NCBI GenBank assembly: GCA_003290165.1 | Contig: QNQO01000645.1 | Span: forward strand, 310,001 to 374,000 | Direction: 5' to 3' | Origin: Berberis thunbergii | Taxonomy: Eukaryota; Streptophyta; Magnoliopsida; Ranunculales; Berberidaceae | DNA: 64,000 nt | Part shown: piece after piece, positions 11,072 through 21,890 of the stretch | Layout of the letters: the number at the start of each line of letters is the position of its first letter | Numbering within the stretch: the stretch's first letter is position 1 | The notes under the pieces: model-generated | The model's database searches: none | Seen by the model: only the letters and a program-made list of their open reading frames with translations | What the model was told of the DNA's origin: nothing | Program-made: the position numbers and the translations under genes

Positions 11072-12781
11072 AAATTCTCTAACACAACCAAATTACTGAC
11101 ATTTAACACCCAAAAAAAAAAGTGAAAACAAACTGACTTCACATATCAGATTGTAGAAAAAAAAAACTGCGATAGGACTGACCATATGTAAGGTCACTCC
11201 ATTGTTTGGAGTTCTTGAAAACAATAAAACAGACCTAAAGCATTCTTCAGGTCAAATGGGAGGATGGATTAATCAGAGAAGAAACCCCCCAAAAATTCTG
11301 AATATATTAAGTTGTTGCTGGGGTCAAGTAAGAATCACCAAGCTATGTTAAGCTATGTTTGTCTCCTCTTTTCCATTTATAGCTTAACTAACAAGAAAAG
11401 CACAGACCCTACATGCATCCACATTTCTCCAACCCATACTTAAAGAAACCGTGAAATAGTATTCATGTTGTGATCCCCAAATATTTTCGTAATAGCTTGT
11501 TCAAAACATTTCTAACTTAACTTACCAAAACATGCTATATGACCAATATATATAGCAATTAAAGTTTCATTTACACATGAATAAATTTGTTCTTATAGAT
11601 GTTTGTGATCCTTGATGTAAACCAACGAATGCTACTAAACCTGTTAAGGAATTTTTTTTTTCTTCGTGTTTATGGTAGTTGTCAATTAATCTTTTTGCTT
11701 TACGTGTTCATTTCCAACACTTTTGGACAGAATTTTTTTTTCTTCTGATAATTACCCATATTATTCCAAGTATTGCATGTTTAAAGAGCGAATGGGGTAA
11801 TCAATTTATTCGTTATGTTTTCGTGATTATCCCATTCTTGTTTTCACTAACTTAATGAATCATATTCCTTGATGTCTAGAAACAAAAAAACAGATAAAAG
11901 GAAAAGGAATAAGAGGATAATAAAGTCTTGACAAGGAGGGATGAAGAGGGCAATGTGGCCTATTGGTAATACTTAAAGTTGATGTCCATTTTCAAAACCC
12001 TTGTAAAGAAAATAGCTGTAGGGAGCATTTTGGGGTATAATCATGGAGAAATCCAACATAAATCTCCACTACATGAAAAGAGAAAGAAAGGGGAAAAAAA
12101 GTTGTCACATAGTATATAAAACAAAAAATCAAAAGCTGATCATACAAGTAATGTTTTCTGGTGCAATTTAAAGTTCCATTTGTCTTTCAAACTGGGAAAT
12201 AATTGTGACCTTCCTCCCTTCCCAAAAGAAAAATTAGGTAAATTATTTCATATAGTTCACAGGTGTCTTGTCATACAACTAACAGACCCAATATATATTT
12301 TGGTAAACCAAATAGCAAAGATGGAAAACATGAGGTGAAATAGAAGGGGAGTGTTCTATTTTATCCATGGTTCAACACTCTCAAAGAGTTTTAAGAGTGT
12401 GATGTATGAGAAGATATTGGAGAATCCTTTTTTTTTTTTTACTGTCTGTGAGCACTTAGTAAACTGTGAACTTCAATTATGGACCCGACAACTTCAAAAG
12501 CATTTAGCTTTGAACGAACTTAACATGTTACCCATATTCTAAGCGCTATGAAAGGCGTATTAGAGCTACATTAGTTTTTAATAACTATCTAGAAAGGAAG
12601 AATCAGAGACTGGGTTTTTAATATTTAAAGTTTCAGAAATGCAATGATTCCAACCATAGTGCAGATTAAATGCATTGATTCAAATCCTCAGATTTCTTCT
12701 CTAGATGATTAAAATACCACAATGTGAAATAACTTCAAACTATACTGGTTTCATATATGACAGAACTAACATTCTAACAAA

Positions 12782-12783
<2 letters not shown>
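11072..12783. other. CACTA interior without recognised gene
   Basis: AT-rich sequence in which I recognise no coding exon. It lies between the transposase remnants and the element end at 13845 and probably represents degenerate element interior. Confidence 0.4.
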
Positions 12784-12835
<52 letters not shown>

Positions 12836-12889
12836 TAATAATAATAATAATAATAATAATATAATAATAATAATATAATAATAATAATT
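12784..12889. repeat. AAT/ATA trinucleotide microsatellite
   Basis: About 106 bases of (AAT)n with a few dinucleotide interruptions. It generates a poly-Tyr/poly-Ile open frame on the minus strand that is not a gene. Confidence 0.95.
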
Positions 12890-13194
12890 GCTCTCATCCA
12901 TTAACCAATTATAAGTCACAATCACACTACAAAAGAACAGGAACAAAATTTTTTTTCCTGAAGTTCAACCATGAAATTATGCTAAAAACCAAAAAATGCA
13001 ATAATTACCATTGACATTTTCATGGTGATAAATTTTGGAAATGGGAGGGAAAAGAATGTGTCCTGAAATGAGACTTTTGTCAACTAAGCAATCACACTGT
13101 CTTTGAGACTTCCAGACATAAATAAAAAAACAATCATCGAACCCTAATTTCATCAAAAATAAAAGAGAGAGAAAGAGAGAGTACCTGTTCGGTT

Positions 13195-13445
13195 GCAATG
13201 GTTGATCGATTTTGAAGTCGAGGGAAGTCGATTGAAGTCGAGGGAAGTCAAGGGAGGAGCAGGGAAGTCGAGGGAGCAGGGAAGGAGGGGAGGAGGGAAG
13301 TCGAGGGAGGAAGTAGGGAAGGAGAAGGAGCAGGGAAGTCGATTCGAGGGAGGGAGCAGAGAAGGAGACGATGTCGAGTGGAGGGTTTGTGGAGGGGAGC
13401 TTCGTTTTTGTCAATGGAAGTCGAGTGGAGGGAAGGTCGAGCGCC
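13195..13445. repeat. GA-rich degenerate minisatellite (GTCGAGGGA units)
   Basis: Repeated GAAGTCGAGGGA and GGAGCAGGGAAG units. On the minus strand this encodes Ser/Leu/Pro-rich low complexity, and a 179-codon frame covers it. Its position next to the CACTA end would fit a 5' leader or first exon of the element's transcript, but I cannot show that it is translated. Confidence 0.75.
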
Positions 13446-13480
13446 AAAATAGCCCGCCCAATTTTTTTCAGCTTTTCATG

Positions 13481-13845
13481 TAGCCACGGTTTTGAGTCGT
13501 TGCTAGAGCTAGCCACGGTTTAGAACCGTTGCTAAAAAAAAAATTTGCAACGGTTTTGAGCCGTTGCTATACCTAGCCATGGTTTAGAACCGTTGCTAAA
13601 TTTTTTTGTTGCAACGGTTGTGAGCTGTTGCGAATAATACCCACGGTCTAGAGCCGTTGCTACTAATAGCCACGGTTTTTAGCCGTGCCAAATATACCAA
13701 CGGTTTTAAACCGTGGCCAGGTTTTTTTTACCCACGGTTTTAAGCCGTTGGTACTTATAGCTACGATTTTTTGCCGTGGCAAATACACCAATGGTTTAGA
13801 ACCGTGGCCAGCTCGGCGTAGCTAAACTGCCCTTTTGGTGTAGTG
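13481..13845 (+). mobile_element. CACTA element terminus, family 1, second copy
   Basis: It ends in CTTTTGGTGTAGTG (13832-13845), identical to the end at 8528-8541. The inner part holds many GCCACGGTTT, AACCGTTGCTA and GCAACGGTT repeats in alternating orientation. The element extends leftward, and the transposase gene reads away from this end. The opposite CACTA end was not found in the window. Confidence 0.85.
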
Positions 13846-13869
13846 GTTCGACGTTTTGCAAAACCCCTT

Positions 13870-14863
13870 TCAAGTAGAGTTAAAATTTCACTTACACTTG
13901 TTACAATTTTTCTTCTAGCCCTCGCACAAGAACTCCACTTTTCCCATCCTCCATAAGAAGCAATTGTTTCTTTTGCTTTTCTTCCGAAGAAATTTTTAAG
14001 AGTTCTTCTGGGGCAAGTAAATCTGTGATTTCCTCGTTGTACAACTCTATGAAAGTTACTTTGACACTGTATTCAGCATTCTAACTTTCTAAAGTGTCAA
14101 ATATATGTTTGACCGCTCTTGGTATAACCCCTGATTATGGAGGCAACTGCCCCTTAATCCCATTATTCTGCAATAATACATTAGCAAATCGTCACATTCA
14201 ATGGCAACTAAATGCTCAAGTTTTGTTACTTGTCAAGTAAAACGGGGAAAGGAAGGCCTTTAAATCAACATTAGGTGCAATCTCTACCTTTACTTTCCTA
14301 CATTCACCCTCCATAGTGTATGTTTTCCCCGTAACAGTTTGTCCATATGCAAATATGGTGCAATTGAATCCTTCTAAGGCCTCATTTACAATGGGCACTA
14401 CAACCTAGTCATATAAATTCTTTTGTTGAGCTGAGGGTCAAAAAACCTGCAGGATGCACAAACACAACATTGAATACAAAACAGAAGGAAATCATTGGAA
14501 AATTATTAGACAACGAGGAAATCAACTTAATATACAAATTACATCAATGAATGGAAAAATTTCCCAAAACAAAAAAATTTATCGTTATCACAAATGTTTC
14601 GGACTTCAAGTAAATCTATTTTTGCTTCCATTCACATATGGCTTTCATATCAAAAAAATGCAAATTTTACCCGTTTTCTACCCAAATTGTTAAAATAAAA
14701 AATATGGGTTTCATCCAACATAGCTCAAATTCATCAAATGTATCTAAAAACCCAAAAATCCATTCACACAAGCTATAGATCTATATTTTAAAACTGCTTA
14801 ATGAGAAAAAAATACCTTGTCGAAGGTAAAAACCCTATCAATTTGTTTCCCAGCAATGTTTTG
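13870..14863 (-). pseudogene. Kinesin-5 motor domain fragment
   Basis: Three minus-strand exons match the kinesin-5 (BimC/Eg5) motor, which slides antiparallel spindle microtubules. Exon 14863-14817 reads NIAGKQIDRVFTFDK. Exon 14446 to about 14300 reads [20 protein letters not shown] then [14 protein letters not shown], the P-loop, with Val in place of the usual Gly at GQTGTGKT. Exon about 14090-13880 reads NAEYSVKVTFIELYNEEITD then LLAPEEL. A TAG stop replaces the usual Gln in LYDQ (near 14405). Switch I/II, the neck and the stalk are missing. Upstream (right) it is joined directly to an XLG-derived segment inside an inverted repeat, so this is a transposon-borne fragment. Confidence 0.86.
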
Positions 14864-14878
14864 AGACCCCAATAGCCA

Positions 14879-16029
14879 ATCTTGCATGAAAGGACCTCCA
14901 ACATTTAAATAAGGGCTAATGATTTTGCAAGGTTTTGCCCTTCCTGTCAAATTTCATACCATGTCAAGCTAAATGCCTATATAAACAAAATTATAAAAGC
15001 ATAATCAAACTCAAGTACTGCGGGCATACTCTGTGCTCACCTTTCCCCAAAGACCGGATATTTTGTCATACCAGTAGCGTCCTGGTTTTAGCTTTGCCGG
15101 CGGGTTTGAACAACTTTGCAGTATATCCAATTCCTCTTGACAAAGTTGACCCCCAATTCCTAATTTCTCTTCAACAAACCCTAATTATCCTATGCTCAAG
15201 AACTTGCAAAGAAGTCACGCAAACCGTGTTGAAGGAGCTTCCGCCATTGAAGCTCCTTCATTCACTGTAATCAACAACTTTTACAGCGCTAAACAGTGAA
15301 ATTTGTGTGTTCTTGAAGTGATCTTTAGATCTTGAGATGTGAAGTGAAATGAAGAGTGAACATGAATTTGAGTAGAATTTAAGCGATACAGAGATAACAA
15401 AAGCGAGAAGACAAAAAGATCTAAACAAAGAATGTTTTGTCTTACCAGTTGAGACAGAGAGAGCGATGAGAGAGCTTTTAGAGAGAGAGGTGAAGACGTA
15501 GACAAGATGGTGAAAGTTTTTGGAAGTTGTGATGAGTGAAAGAGACTTAGTTAGTTAGTTTAGTTCCATATTTAGGTTTTTACAATTAATGTAATTTGAA
15601 ACGGGTCCAACCCGGACCTTTTCATTTTTAAAATAGGAACCGGGACCGGACCATTTTATAACGGATCTGAACCAATCTGAACCGTATCTAAAATCCCATA
15701 ATTAAAATCCAGACCGTTTAGAGCAAAACGATCCGGTTCGATTTGAACCTGCGGATCGTTGACCCGTTTGCCCACCCCTAGTATGTATTATTAACAAAAG
15801 TAACTTGATAGCCACTAAAAGAAATACTCTACTGCAAAACCATAAACATCAATTTTTAATTGTTTGCTCTGTTTTTGTTTTATCATTTATAGCATTGTTT
15901 TTCAACTATACTTGCAATATCAATAGGAAAGGAATTGTACTAGGCAAAAAAAAACGTCTAACAGTACCTGAGGAACAACAATTGCAAGATTCAAAACCCC
16001 AATAGGCAATCCTATAGAAAAAAAATGTT
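14879..16029 (-). repeat. Inverted repeat 2, left arm (inverted SUT4 intron / hAT / XLG copy)
   Basis: This arm of about 1.15 kb is the reverse complement of 16229-17386 with scattered differences. On the minus strand it carries, in order, the SUT4 exon ..NLAIVVPQ and the start of its intron (near 16010-15960), the TAGGGGTGGGCAAAC end of a hAT element (ending at 15780), about 900 bases of that element, and the beginning of an XLG exon (ISPYLNVGGPFMQD, near 14900). It then joins kinesin-5 sequence. It is a duplication of a composite locus rather than a terminal repeat of one transposon. Confidence 0.88.
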
Positions 16030-16228
16030 TGCTACTAAAGGTTTGATGATATCACCTGTACTAAATGTTTGCTACTGCAGACCACCTACAGTGTTCCTTT
16101 CTCGGTGACGTCAGAGTTAACTACTGATTCAGGAGGCGGCCAAGGTTTCTTTCAAATTTCGTGCTATTTTATTCGGTTATCTCATTCTGTAATTTCATAC
16201 TGCCGTGACAGTAAATTTTGTTGTTCTT

Positions 16229-17386
16229 AACATTTTTTTTCTATAGGATTGGCTATTGGGGTTTTCAATCTTGCAATTGTTGTTCCTCAGGTACTGTTAG
16301 ACGTTTCTTTTTTGCCTAGTACAATTCATTTCCTATTGATATTGCAAGTATAGTTGAAAAGCAATGTTATAATGATAAAACAAAAACAAAGCAAAAATTA
16401 TAAATTGATGTTTATGGTTTTGCAGTAGAGTATTTCTTTCAATGGCTATCAATTAACTTTTGTTAATAATACATACTAGAGGTGGGCAAACGGGTCGACG
16501 ATCCGCGGGTTCAAATCGAACCGGACCGTTTTGCTCTAAACGGTCCGGATTTTAATTATGAGTTTTTAGATACGGTTCTGATCGGTTCGGATCCGTTATA
16601 AAACGGTTCGGTCCCGGTTCCTATTTTTAAAAACGAAACGGTCCAGGTTGGACCCGTTTCAAATTACATTAGTTGTAAAAACCTAAATATGGAACTAAAC
16701 TAACAAACTAAGTCTCTCTCACTCATCACAACTTCCAAACACTTTCACCATCTCGTCTACGTCTTCACCCCTCTCTCTAAAAGCTCTCTCGTCGCTCTCT
16801 CTGTCTCAACTGGTAAGACAAAACATTATTTCTTTCTTTGTTCATATCTTTTTGTCTTCTCACTTTAGTTCTATCTGTATCGCTTAAATTCTACTCAAAT
16901 TCATGTTCACTCTTCATTTCACTTCACATCTCAAGATCTAAAGATCACTTCAAGAACACACAAATTTCACTGTTTAGCTCTGTAAAAGTTGTTGATTACA
17001 GTGAATGAAGGAGCTTCAATGGCGGAAGCTCCTTCGACACGGTTTGCGTGACTTGTTTGCAAGTTCTTGAGCATAGGATAATTAGAGTTTGTTGAAGAGA
17101 AATTAGGAATTGGGGGTCAACTTTGTAAGAGAAATTGGATATATTGCAAAGTTGTTCAAACCCACCGGCAAAGCTAAAACCAGGACGCTACTGGTATTAC
17201 AAAGTATCCGGTCTTTGGGGAATGGTGAGCACAGAGTATGCCCGCAGTACTTGAGTTGATTATGCTTTTATAATTTTTTTTATGCAGGCATTTAGCTTGA
17301 CATGGTATGAAATTTGACAGGAAGGGCAAAAACCTTGCAAAATCATTAGCCCTCATTTAAATGTTGGAGGTCCTCTCATGCAAGAT
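16229..17386 (+). repeat. Inverted repeat 2, right arm
   Basis: Partner of 14879-16029, separated from it by a 199-bp spacer that contains the SUT4 exon 16081-16145. The right arm starts 18 bases before the second SUT4 exon, runs through its intron into the hAT element, and stops inside the first XLG exon. Because it keeps natural splice sites and continues into XLG and SUT4 sequence on its far side, this arm looks like the parent and the left arm like the copy. Confidence 0.88.
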
Positions 17387-17972
17387 GCTAGCAATGGTAA
17401 CACGCAAGTCTTTATAAATAACAGGGAGATCACAAAAGTGGAGCTACGGATGCTTCAGGTTTATTTTGAGACACAATTAGTGTTTGTTTATGGTTTTATT
17501 GAAAAATTATATAAAGAAAAAACATTATTCTCTTGATCTTGAAGTTGGCAGGAGTCCAATGTGCTGGAAACCCCCACTTCTTGCTGGATGAGGATGGATC
17601 ATACCAGGAAGAGGGACAAAAGAGCATAAAAGGGAATTTATTGAGCAAGGTGTGTTATGCATAAAGATGTGTTACTTCTTTTCTTTGTTTATTTTCGTGT
17701 TAGCAGATTTACTTAATGACGAATTTTCTTCAGGCTGGGACAAAGCTGGCTTGTGCTATTTGTTTATATACTTTCTTTAAAGAAAATCCCCTCATTTTGA
17801 ACAATGCAACCATTTGGAACCATAGAAACCAGACTGTTCCAAACGGTTCGAGTTAGGTTCGGTTCCAATGCTCAAAATGAGGGGATCTGGACCAGACCGG
17901 ATCCGTTATTTTTAAATGGTTCGAGTTAGGTTTCTCCAAATTTTGAACCGATCCGGACCGTGCCCACCCCTA
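16477..17972 (+). mobile_element. hAT element (TAGGGGTGGGC-type ends) carrying an XLG fragment
   Basis: The left end is TAGAGGTGGGCAAAC and the right end is GTGCCCACCCCTA. The flanks are ATACATAC (16469-16476) and TTACATAC (17973-17980), 7 of 8 bases matching, as expected for a hAT target duplication. The subterminal sequence is rich in GGTCCGG/CCGGACC motifs shared with the elements at 47574 and 50182. It lies inside an intron of the SUT4 fragment. No transposase is present; instead it carries exons of an extra-large G protein. It is therefore a non-autonomous gene-carrying hAT. Confidence 0.8.
17347..17761 (+). pseudogene. Extra-large G protein (XLG) fragment
   Basis: Three plus-strand exons match plant XLG proteins, which have a C-terminal G-alpha-like domain and a Cys-rich N-terminal half. 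Exon about 17347-17458 gives [18 protein letters not shown] then [15 protein letters not shown]. Exon 17545-17649 gives LAGVQCAGNPHFLLDEDG then SYQEEGQKS. Exon 17734-17761 gives AGTKLACAIC. In the family this block lies between the Cys-rich region and the G-alpha domain. The GTP-binding domain is absent. The exons are contained in a hAT element inside a SUT4 intron, so this is a captured fragment. Confidence 0.85.
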
Positions 17973-18308
17973 TTACATACTACTTGACATATAGATCTGT
18001 CTTTTTGAGGATTTTTTAAATGTTAAATGCCCGAAAAATGTGTAAAAGCATTTGTAAAATAATTTTGTTAATGTGCATAACTCTCTTTGCCTCCTCTCCG
18101 TTCTTAATCTTTTTTGTGTTCTGATTCTTGTACAGATGATTATATCACTTGGGGCAGGTCCATGGGATGCTCTTTTTGGTGGAGGAAACATACTAGCCTT
18201 TGTTTTGGCATCCATTTGTGCCTTTGTAGGAGGTGTTGTTGCTGTATTAAAAGTGCCAAAACTTTCAAGCAACTCCTTCCAGTCTTCGGGAATGACCCTT
18301 TTATGCAG

Positions 18309-18820
18309 TTGGAGCAGTGCTTACCAAAAACAATCCTGATAAGGTATTTTTGTTTCCTTTGTTTAATTCTTTGGTGGAATGACCCTTTTATGGGTCAGAA
18401 ACACCGACATGTACTTGTACTCATAGTTTAACTTAGTCAAAATCTTGGTATATGACTTTGGATAAGCTTGACAAGTTGGATGCAAGTTGTGGCAAGTTCG
18501 ATCATCTTTATTTTTCTTTTCCTTTCTCCTCTTTGGTTTTCAAGCCTAATCATTATGTAACTTGTGTGTTTTGCAGATTAGGCAGTCGATCCTATTCCTT
18601 TCGGGGTTGCAAGATGAGATGGCCCCACCATCCCACATGCAAATGCTCTATGATAAAGCAGCCACTGATAACAAGCGGTGCTTATTTGTTGATTTTCCAA
18701 CTGGCATGCATATGGACACTTGGCTGGCTGGTGGAGACCACTACTGGAGAACAATTCAGCTTTTCTTGGAACAAAATGTCAGAGAAAAAGAAAGACGAAT
18801 CAAATGGCAATGTCGATAGT
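18309..18820 (+). pseudogene. WAV2/BEM46-type alpha/beta hydrolase 3' fragment
   Basis: Exon 18309-18343 (GAVLTKNNPDK) follows directly on the broken SUT4 exon. Exon 18577-18820 encodes IRQSILFLSGLQDEMAPPSH then CLFVDFPTGMHMDTWLAGGD, with a stop after a short charged tail. This matches the C-terminal third of WAV2, a membrane-anchored alpha/beta hydrolase that modulates root bending in Arabidopsis. The Asp (LQDEM) and His (GMHMDTW) positions of the catalytic triad are present, but the nucleophile Ser region and the N-terminal anchor are missing. SUT4 and WAV2 exons run in the same direction and could be spliced into one chimeric transcript. Confidence 0.85.
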
Positions 18821-19080
18821 AATTAGTCCAAATACTAAATCTCCTACTTGTAATTTTATTTTTCTATGCTTGAATGTAAATGATAGCTTGTCTTACAGTG
18901 CTTGAAAGTGAAAAACAAATTGATTTGTTGAGTTCCAAATTATATTAGAATAGCCATTCCACTTTTACAGTTGATGTCTCTATTTGATGGGATTTACCAT
19001 CTTCAGGGAAATCTGATAAATATATCATTCACCTCTCTGTTCAGTTTTCTTCGAAACGTAGTTTCAAATTGTTTAGCTTC

Positions 19081-19306
19081 TATGGTTAAAGAAATCAATG
19101 TTATATAGCGTTTATCAAATTTCAAATTGATAGCAAATGAAATTAAAAAAAAAATTTGCTATGTATACCTACCATAGCGTTTCTGAAATGCTATAAAAGG
19201 CCTACTTACTATAGCGTTTTAAAAACGCTATAATAAACCCTGGGTCTATTATAGCTCCGGCAGACACATCATTTGAAACGCTATTAATGGCCTTTTTCTT
19301 GTAGTG
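19081..19306 (+). mobile_element. CACTA element terminus, family 2 (right-hand orientation)
   Basis: It ends CCTTTTTCTTGTAGTG (last base 19306), the inverse of a CACTACAAGAAAAAGG end. Inside are palindromic ATAGCGTTT..AAACGCTAT units, homologous in reverse complement to 21891-22150. The element extends leftward and thus probably includes the SUT4, XLG and WAV2 pieces, which read toward this end. The next bases (GTGACTCG..) are LINE sequence, so the element was inserted into a LINE. Confidence 0.82.
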
Positions 19307-21890
19307 GTGACTCGATTTTTTGGTTTTGTGGTGAAAATTGGTATTATGCTCAGGATGTTGGCAGCCAGACCAGGTCGAGGAAATAATACACTTGCATTGG
19401 GGGTCATGGGTCCACATGTGAAAAAAGTGAAACGGTTTCGATCCCAAGTGAGGATTAGAAACTATTTGGAGGGAAATAGCTCGATGGTCAGAAGACGAAG
19501 TGTGGATAAAATGGGTAATGGCGGAAGGGAAGAGGATAATCTAGTCTGTGGGGGTCAGAATGCGATCGAGCTTAGCTTTGATGCCATTATGATCTTTTCT
19601 TTTGTTGTTCCAAGTGAACTTCTACCCATTGAGCAGAAAGTCGGGTGATTCATGCAATTGAATGAAGTCCCGTAACAATTTCATTTGAGCTAGGGTTGAT
19701 TTGAGACCTCCCATTTTTTCCTTAGGGTTGAGGATTACATTAAAATCTCCCATGATAATAGTGGGATTGCGGTGTGAATCAAGTGTTTGAGACAATAGGT
19801 TCCAAAAATGGGGCATAAAGCCGGGTTTGGTTCAACATATGCAAAAATAATAGACCAAATAGTAGAAGAGTAATAGTTATCAATAGTGCAGGAAATAAAG
19901 TTTTTCCATGAAGAATTAATAACAAGAGAAATACCTTCTTTCCATAATAAAGCTAATCCTCCTTAAAGTCTTTGCGCAGGTACTGTGATACCATGTTTGA
20001 ATTCAAGTTGATGGTGAAGGCGGTCCATTATGGCAGAAGCAACTTTAGTCTCAGAAATAAAAAGTATCTCGACTTTGGATTGGCGGGATAGGGCCTTCAG
20101 GTTTTGGATTGCACCGGGGGACCCTATACCCCTAGCGTTCCAAGCAAGAATCATGATCATGGCGGCAACCCTTTATCGGCGGTCGCCGCTTCCGCATGTG
20201 GTATTCCAAGGGCGGCGGATGAGTGAGCTGAGGAGTCTAATGAGGTTGTAGTTCGAGTTGGGCCAATGAATGTACTGTGGTCCTACTATGACCATGTAGA
20301 ATGAGCATTCCTAGAGGAGGAATAGGAGAAGAGACACCTTCTGAATTTCCATTCAATACTGGAGTACGAAGGACCACCTCCAAGTTGTGGCGCTTGGCTT
20401 CTGGCAAGGAGTTCACTGTCTAAATATCAACCTATTTTCGTTTCCCTTTATTTACTTAGCCAGCTTGGTTATTTAACTGAGCTGTGGAATTTCGTTTAGC
20501 CTTGCCTTTGTGTTGATTTTCAGGGGACAATGTCAGTTTCGCACATGTGCACATGGCCCAATAAGCCTTTTCTTTCTCTTTTACAAGCTTCATTAATTCA
20601 AGCTTGTTCCGTAGTTCTGTGTAAAACTGGTGGCCCAAGGTGAAGATCTTGCAAGGTCGTGATTACTCAATAAGCAGGGAAGGGAATCGAGTGGAGAAGG
20701 CACCACGCTAGTAAAGTCTCTAGTAAATCTGGTAGAGTGGGCGAAAGGCACTACTCTAGTGGACATGAAGTCGGTGGAAGATCGGCTAGTTGGGATCCAT
20801 CTTGATTCAGAGACTTTTCTGGTGATGGCTCAAGATTTAAGTTTGAATGATGCATCGGAAGGGTGTCATCGTTGGACCAGCAGATGGTAGCCTCTCATCT
20901 GTGTAGGGAGCATTAAGATTGGTGGGTTGCATTGAATGTTCAGTATTGTGATCTGTCAGTTCGAAAAGATAGTCGTGGAGCTGAGGTGGCTGTTGAGATG
21001 CATTTGGGGTGTCTGTTAGGTTACGATATGTTTGGGTTTGCATCAGGGTAAGTTCCGGGTGAGAGAGGCAGGGTTCTTGGGTGGGTAAAAGGGCATATGT
21101 TTGACCCGATTGAAAGGTGTATAGAAGAGCCCCTGATTGTGACCCGGCGGGAGAGATGACTCATACAATCTGTCATTTTTAATAGTGAGTGAGGTGTAGT
21201 GATTGGCAAGACTTTGTTGGGGAATGTTTGAGTGTGAATCAGTTATGAGAAAAACAAGGTTGGTGGGTTGGGAATTAATGATTGGTAAGGGGCTTAATTG
21301 TACGGGTGAAAATGTGGTAGCATTGGGATGACTTTGAGTAGATAGAATTAAAGTCAGGGATGTTTGTTGATTGGGGGGGGGCATAAAAGTCAAGTATTGA
21401 ATTGGTTTGATGAGTGTCTTCATTGTTTTGACTAGGTGGGTGAGCAAGGATAGGCTCAGTTTGAGTCATTGAGTTATGGTGAGTGGGCTCAATCTGGACT
21501 GAGTTAATGTGAGTGAACTTAGCTGAGTCAGAGCCGAGTTGAGCAGTGGCCCGGTCTGGAGATGACTCGGGGTTAAGTAAACCATGAGTCATTTTGCTCT
21601 GCGTGAGCTCTCTGCAAATGAGGTGAGTGGACTCACTGAGTAACCGCCTGCTGCAAAGAGACCGGTTTGCATTTTGCTAGCAAGTCGGTGAGAGCTATAC
21701 TTCAGTTGTCACCTGTTGAGTTCTCTTCGGAGTTGTCATGTCCTCGACTATACTGAATATTATCTTGGGAATCATAGTTCATCATGATCCTTGAGCTAAT
21801 AATGAAGGGCAAAGCACGGTTAAGTTGCATTGCTTTGAAGTGCGATGAAGGAAGAGAATTCTAAAGTTGCACATATTTTGGACATGTACT
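19307..21890 (-). mobile_element. LINE (L1-like) retrotransposon fragment
   Basis: On the minus strand, 20160 to about 19330 encodes an L1-type apurinic endonuclease: MILAWNARGIGSP.., then ILFISETKV, then TIIMGDFNVILNPKEKMGGL, with the conserved N, E and GDFN residues. Stops and frame changes interrupt it. Upstream (21592-20456) is a Pro/Thr/Gln-rich region typical of the linker after ORF1. Reverse transcriptase and the poly(A) tail are absent because the CACTA end at 19306 cuts the endonuclease. The other side is cut by the CACTA end at 21891. Confidence 0.8.

Larger units (their letters stand above)
16081..18292 (+). pseudogene. SUT4/SUC4-type sucrose transporter 3' fragment
   Basis: Three plus-strand exons encode the last membrane segments of a SUT4-clade sucrose/H+ symporter. 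They are 16081-16145 (TTYSVPFSVTSELTTDSGGG), 16247-16290 (LAIGVFNLAIVVPQ) and 18136-18292 (MIISLGAGPWDALFGGGN.. then LKVPKLSSNSFQSSG). Splice sites are intact. The expected C-terminus after SSG is replaced by WAV2-derived sequence, and all upstream exons are missing. The second intron has been enlarged by a hAT insertion (16477-17972). The family call is secure; a functional 12-helix carrier is impossible from this copy. Confidence 0.88.

Noticed and set aside
12740..12946. Poly-Tyr/poly-Ile open frame
   Set aside because: Direct product of the AAT microsatellite.
13481..13845. Regularly spaced short repeats that at first sight resemble a CRISPR array
   Set aside because: The units alternate in orientation, spacing is irregular, and they end in a CACTA terminus; the surroundings are eukaryotic.
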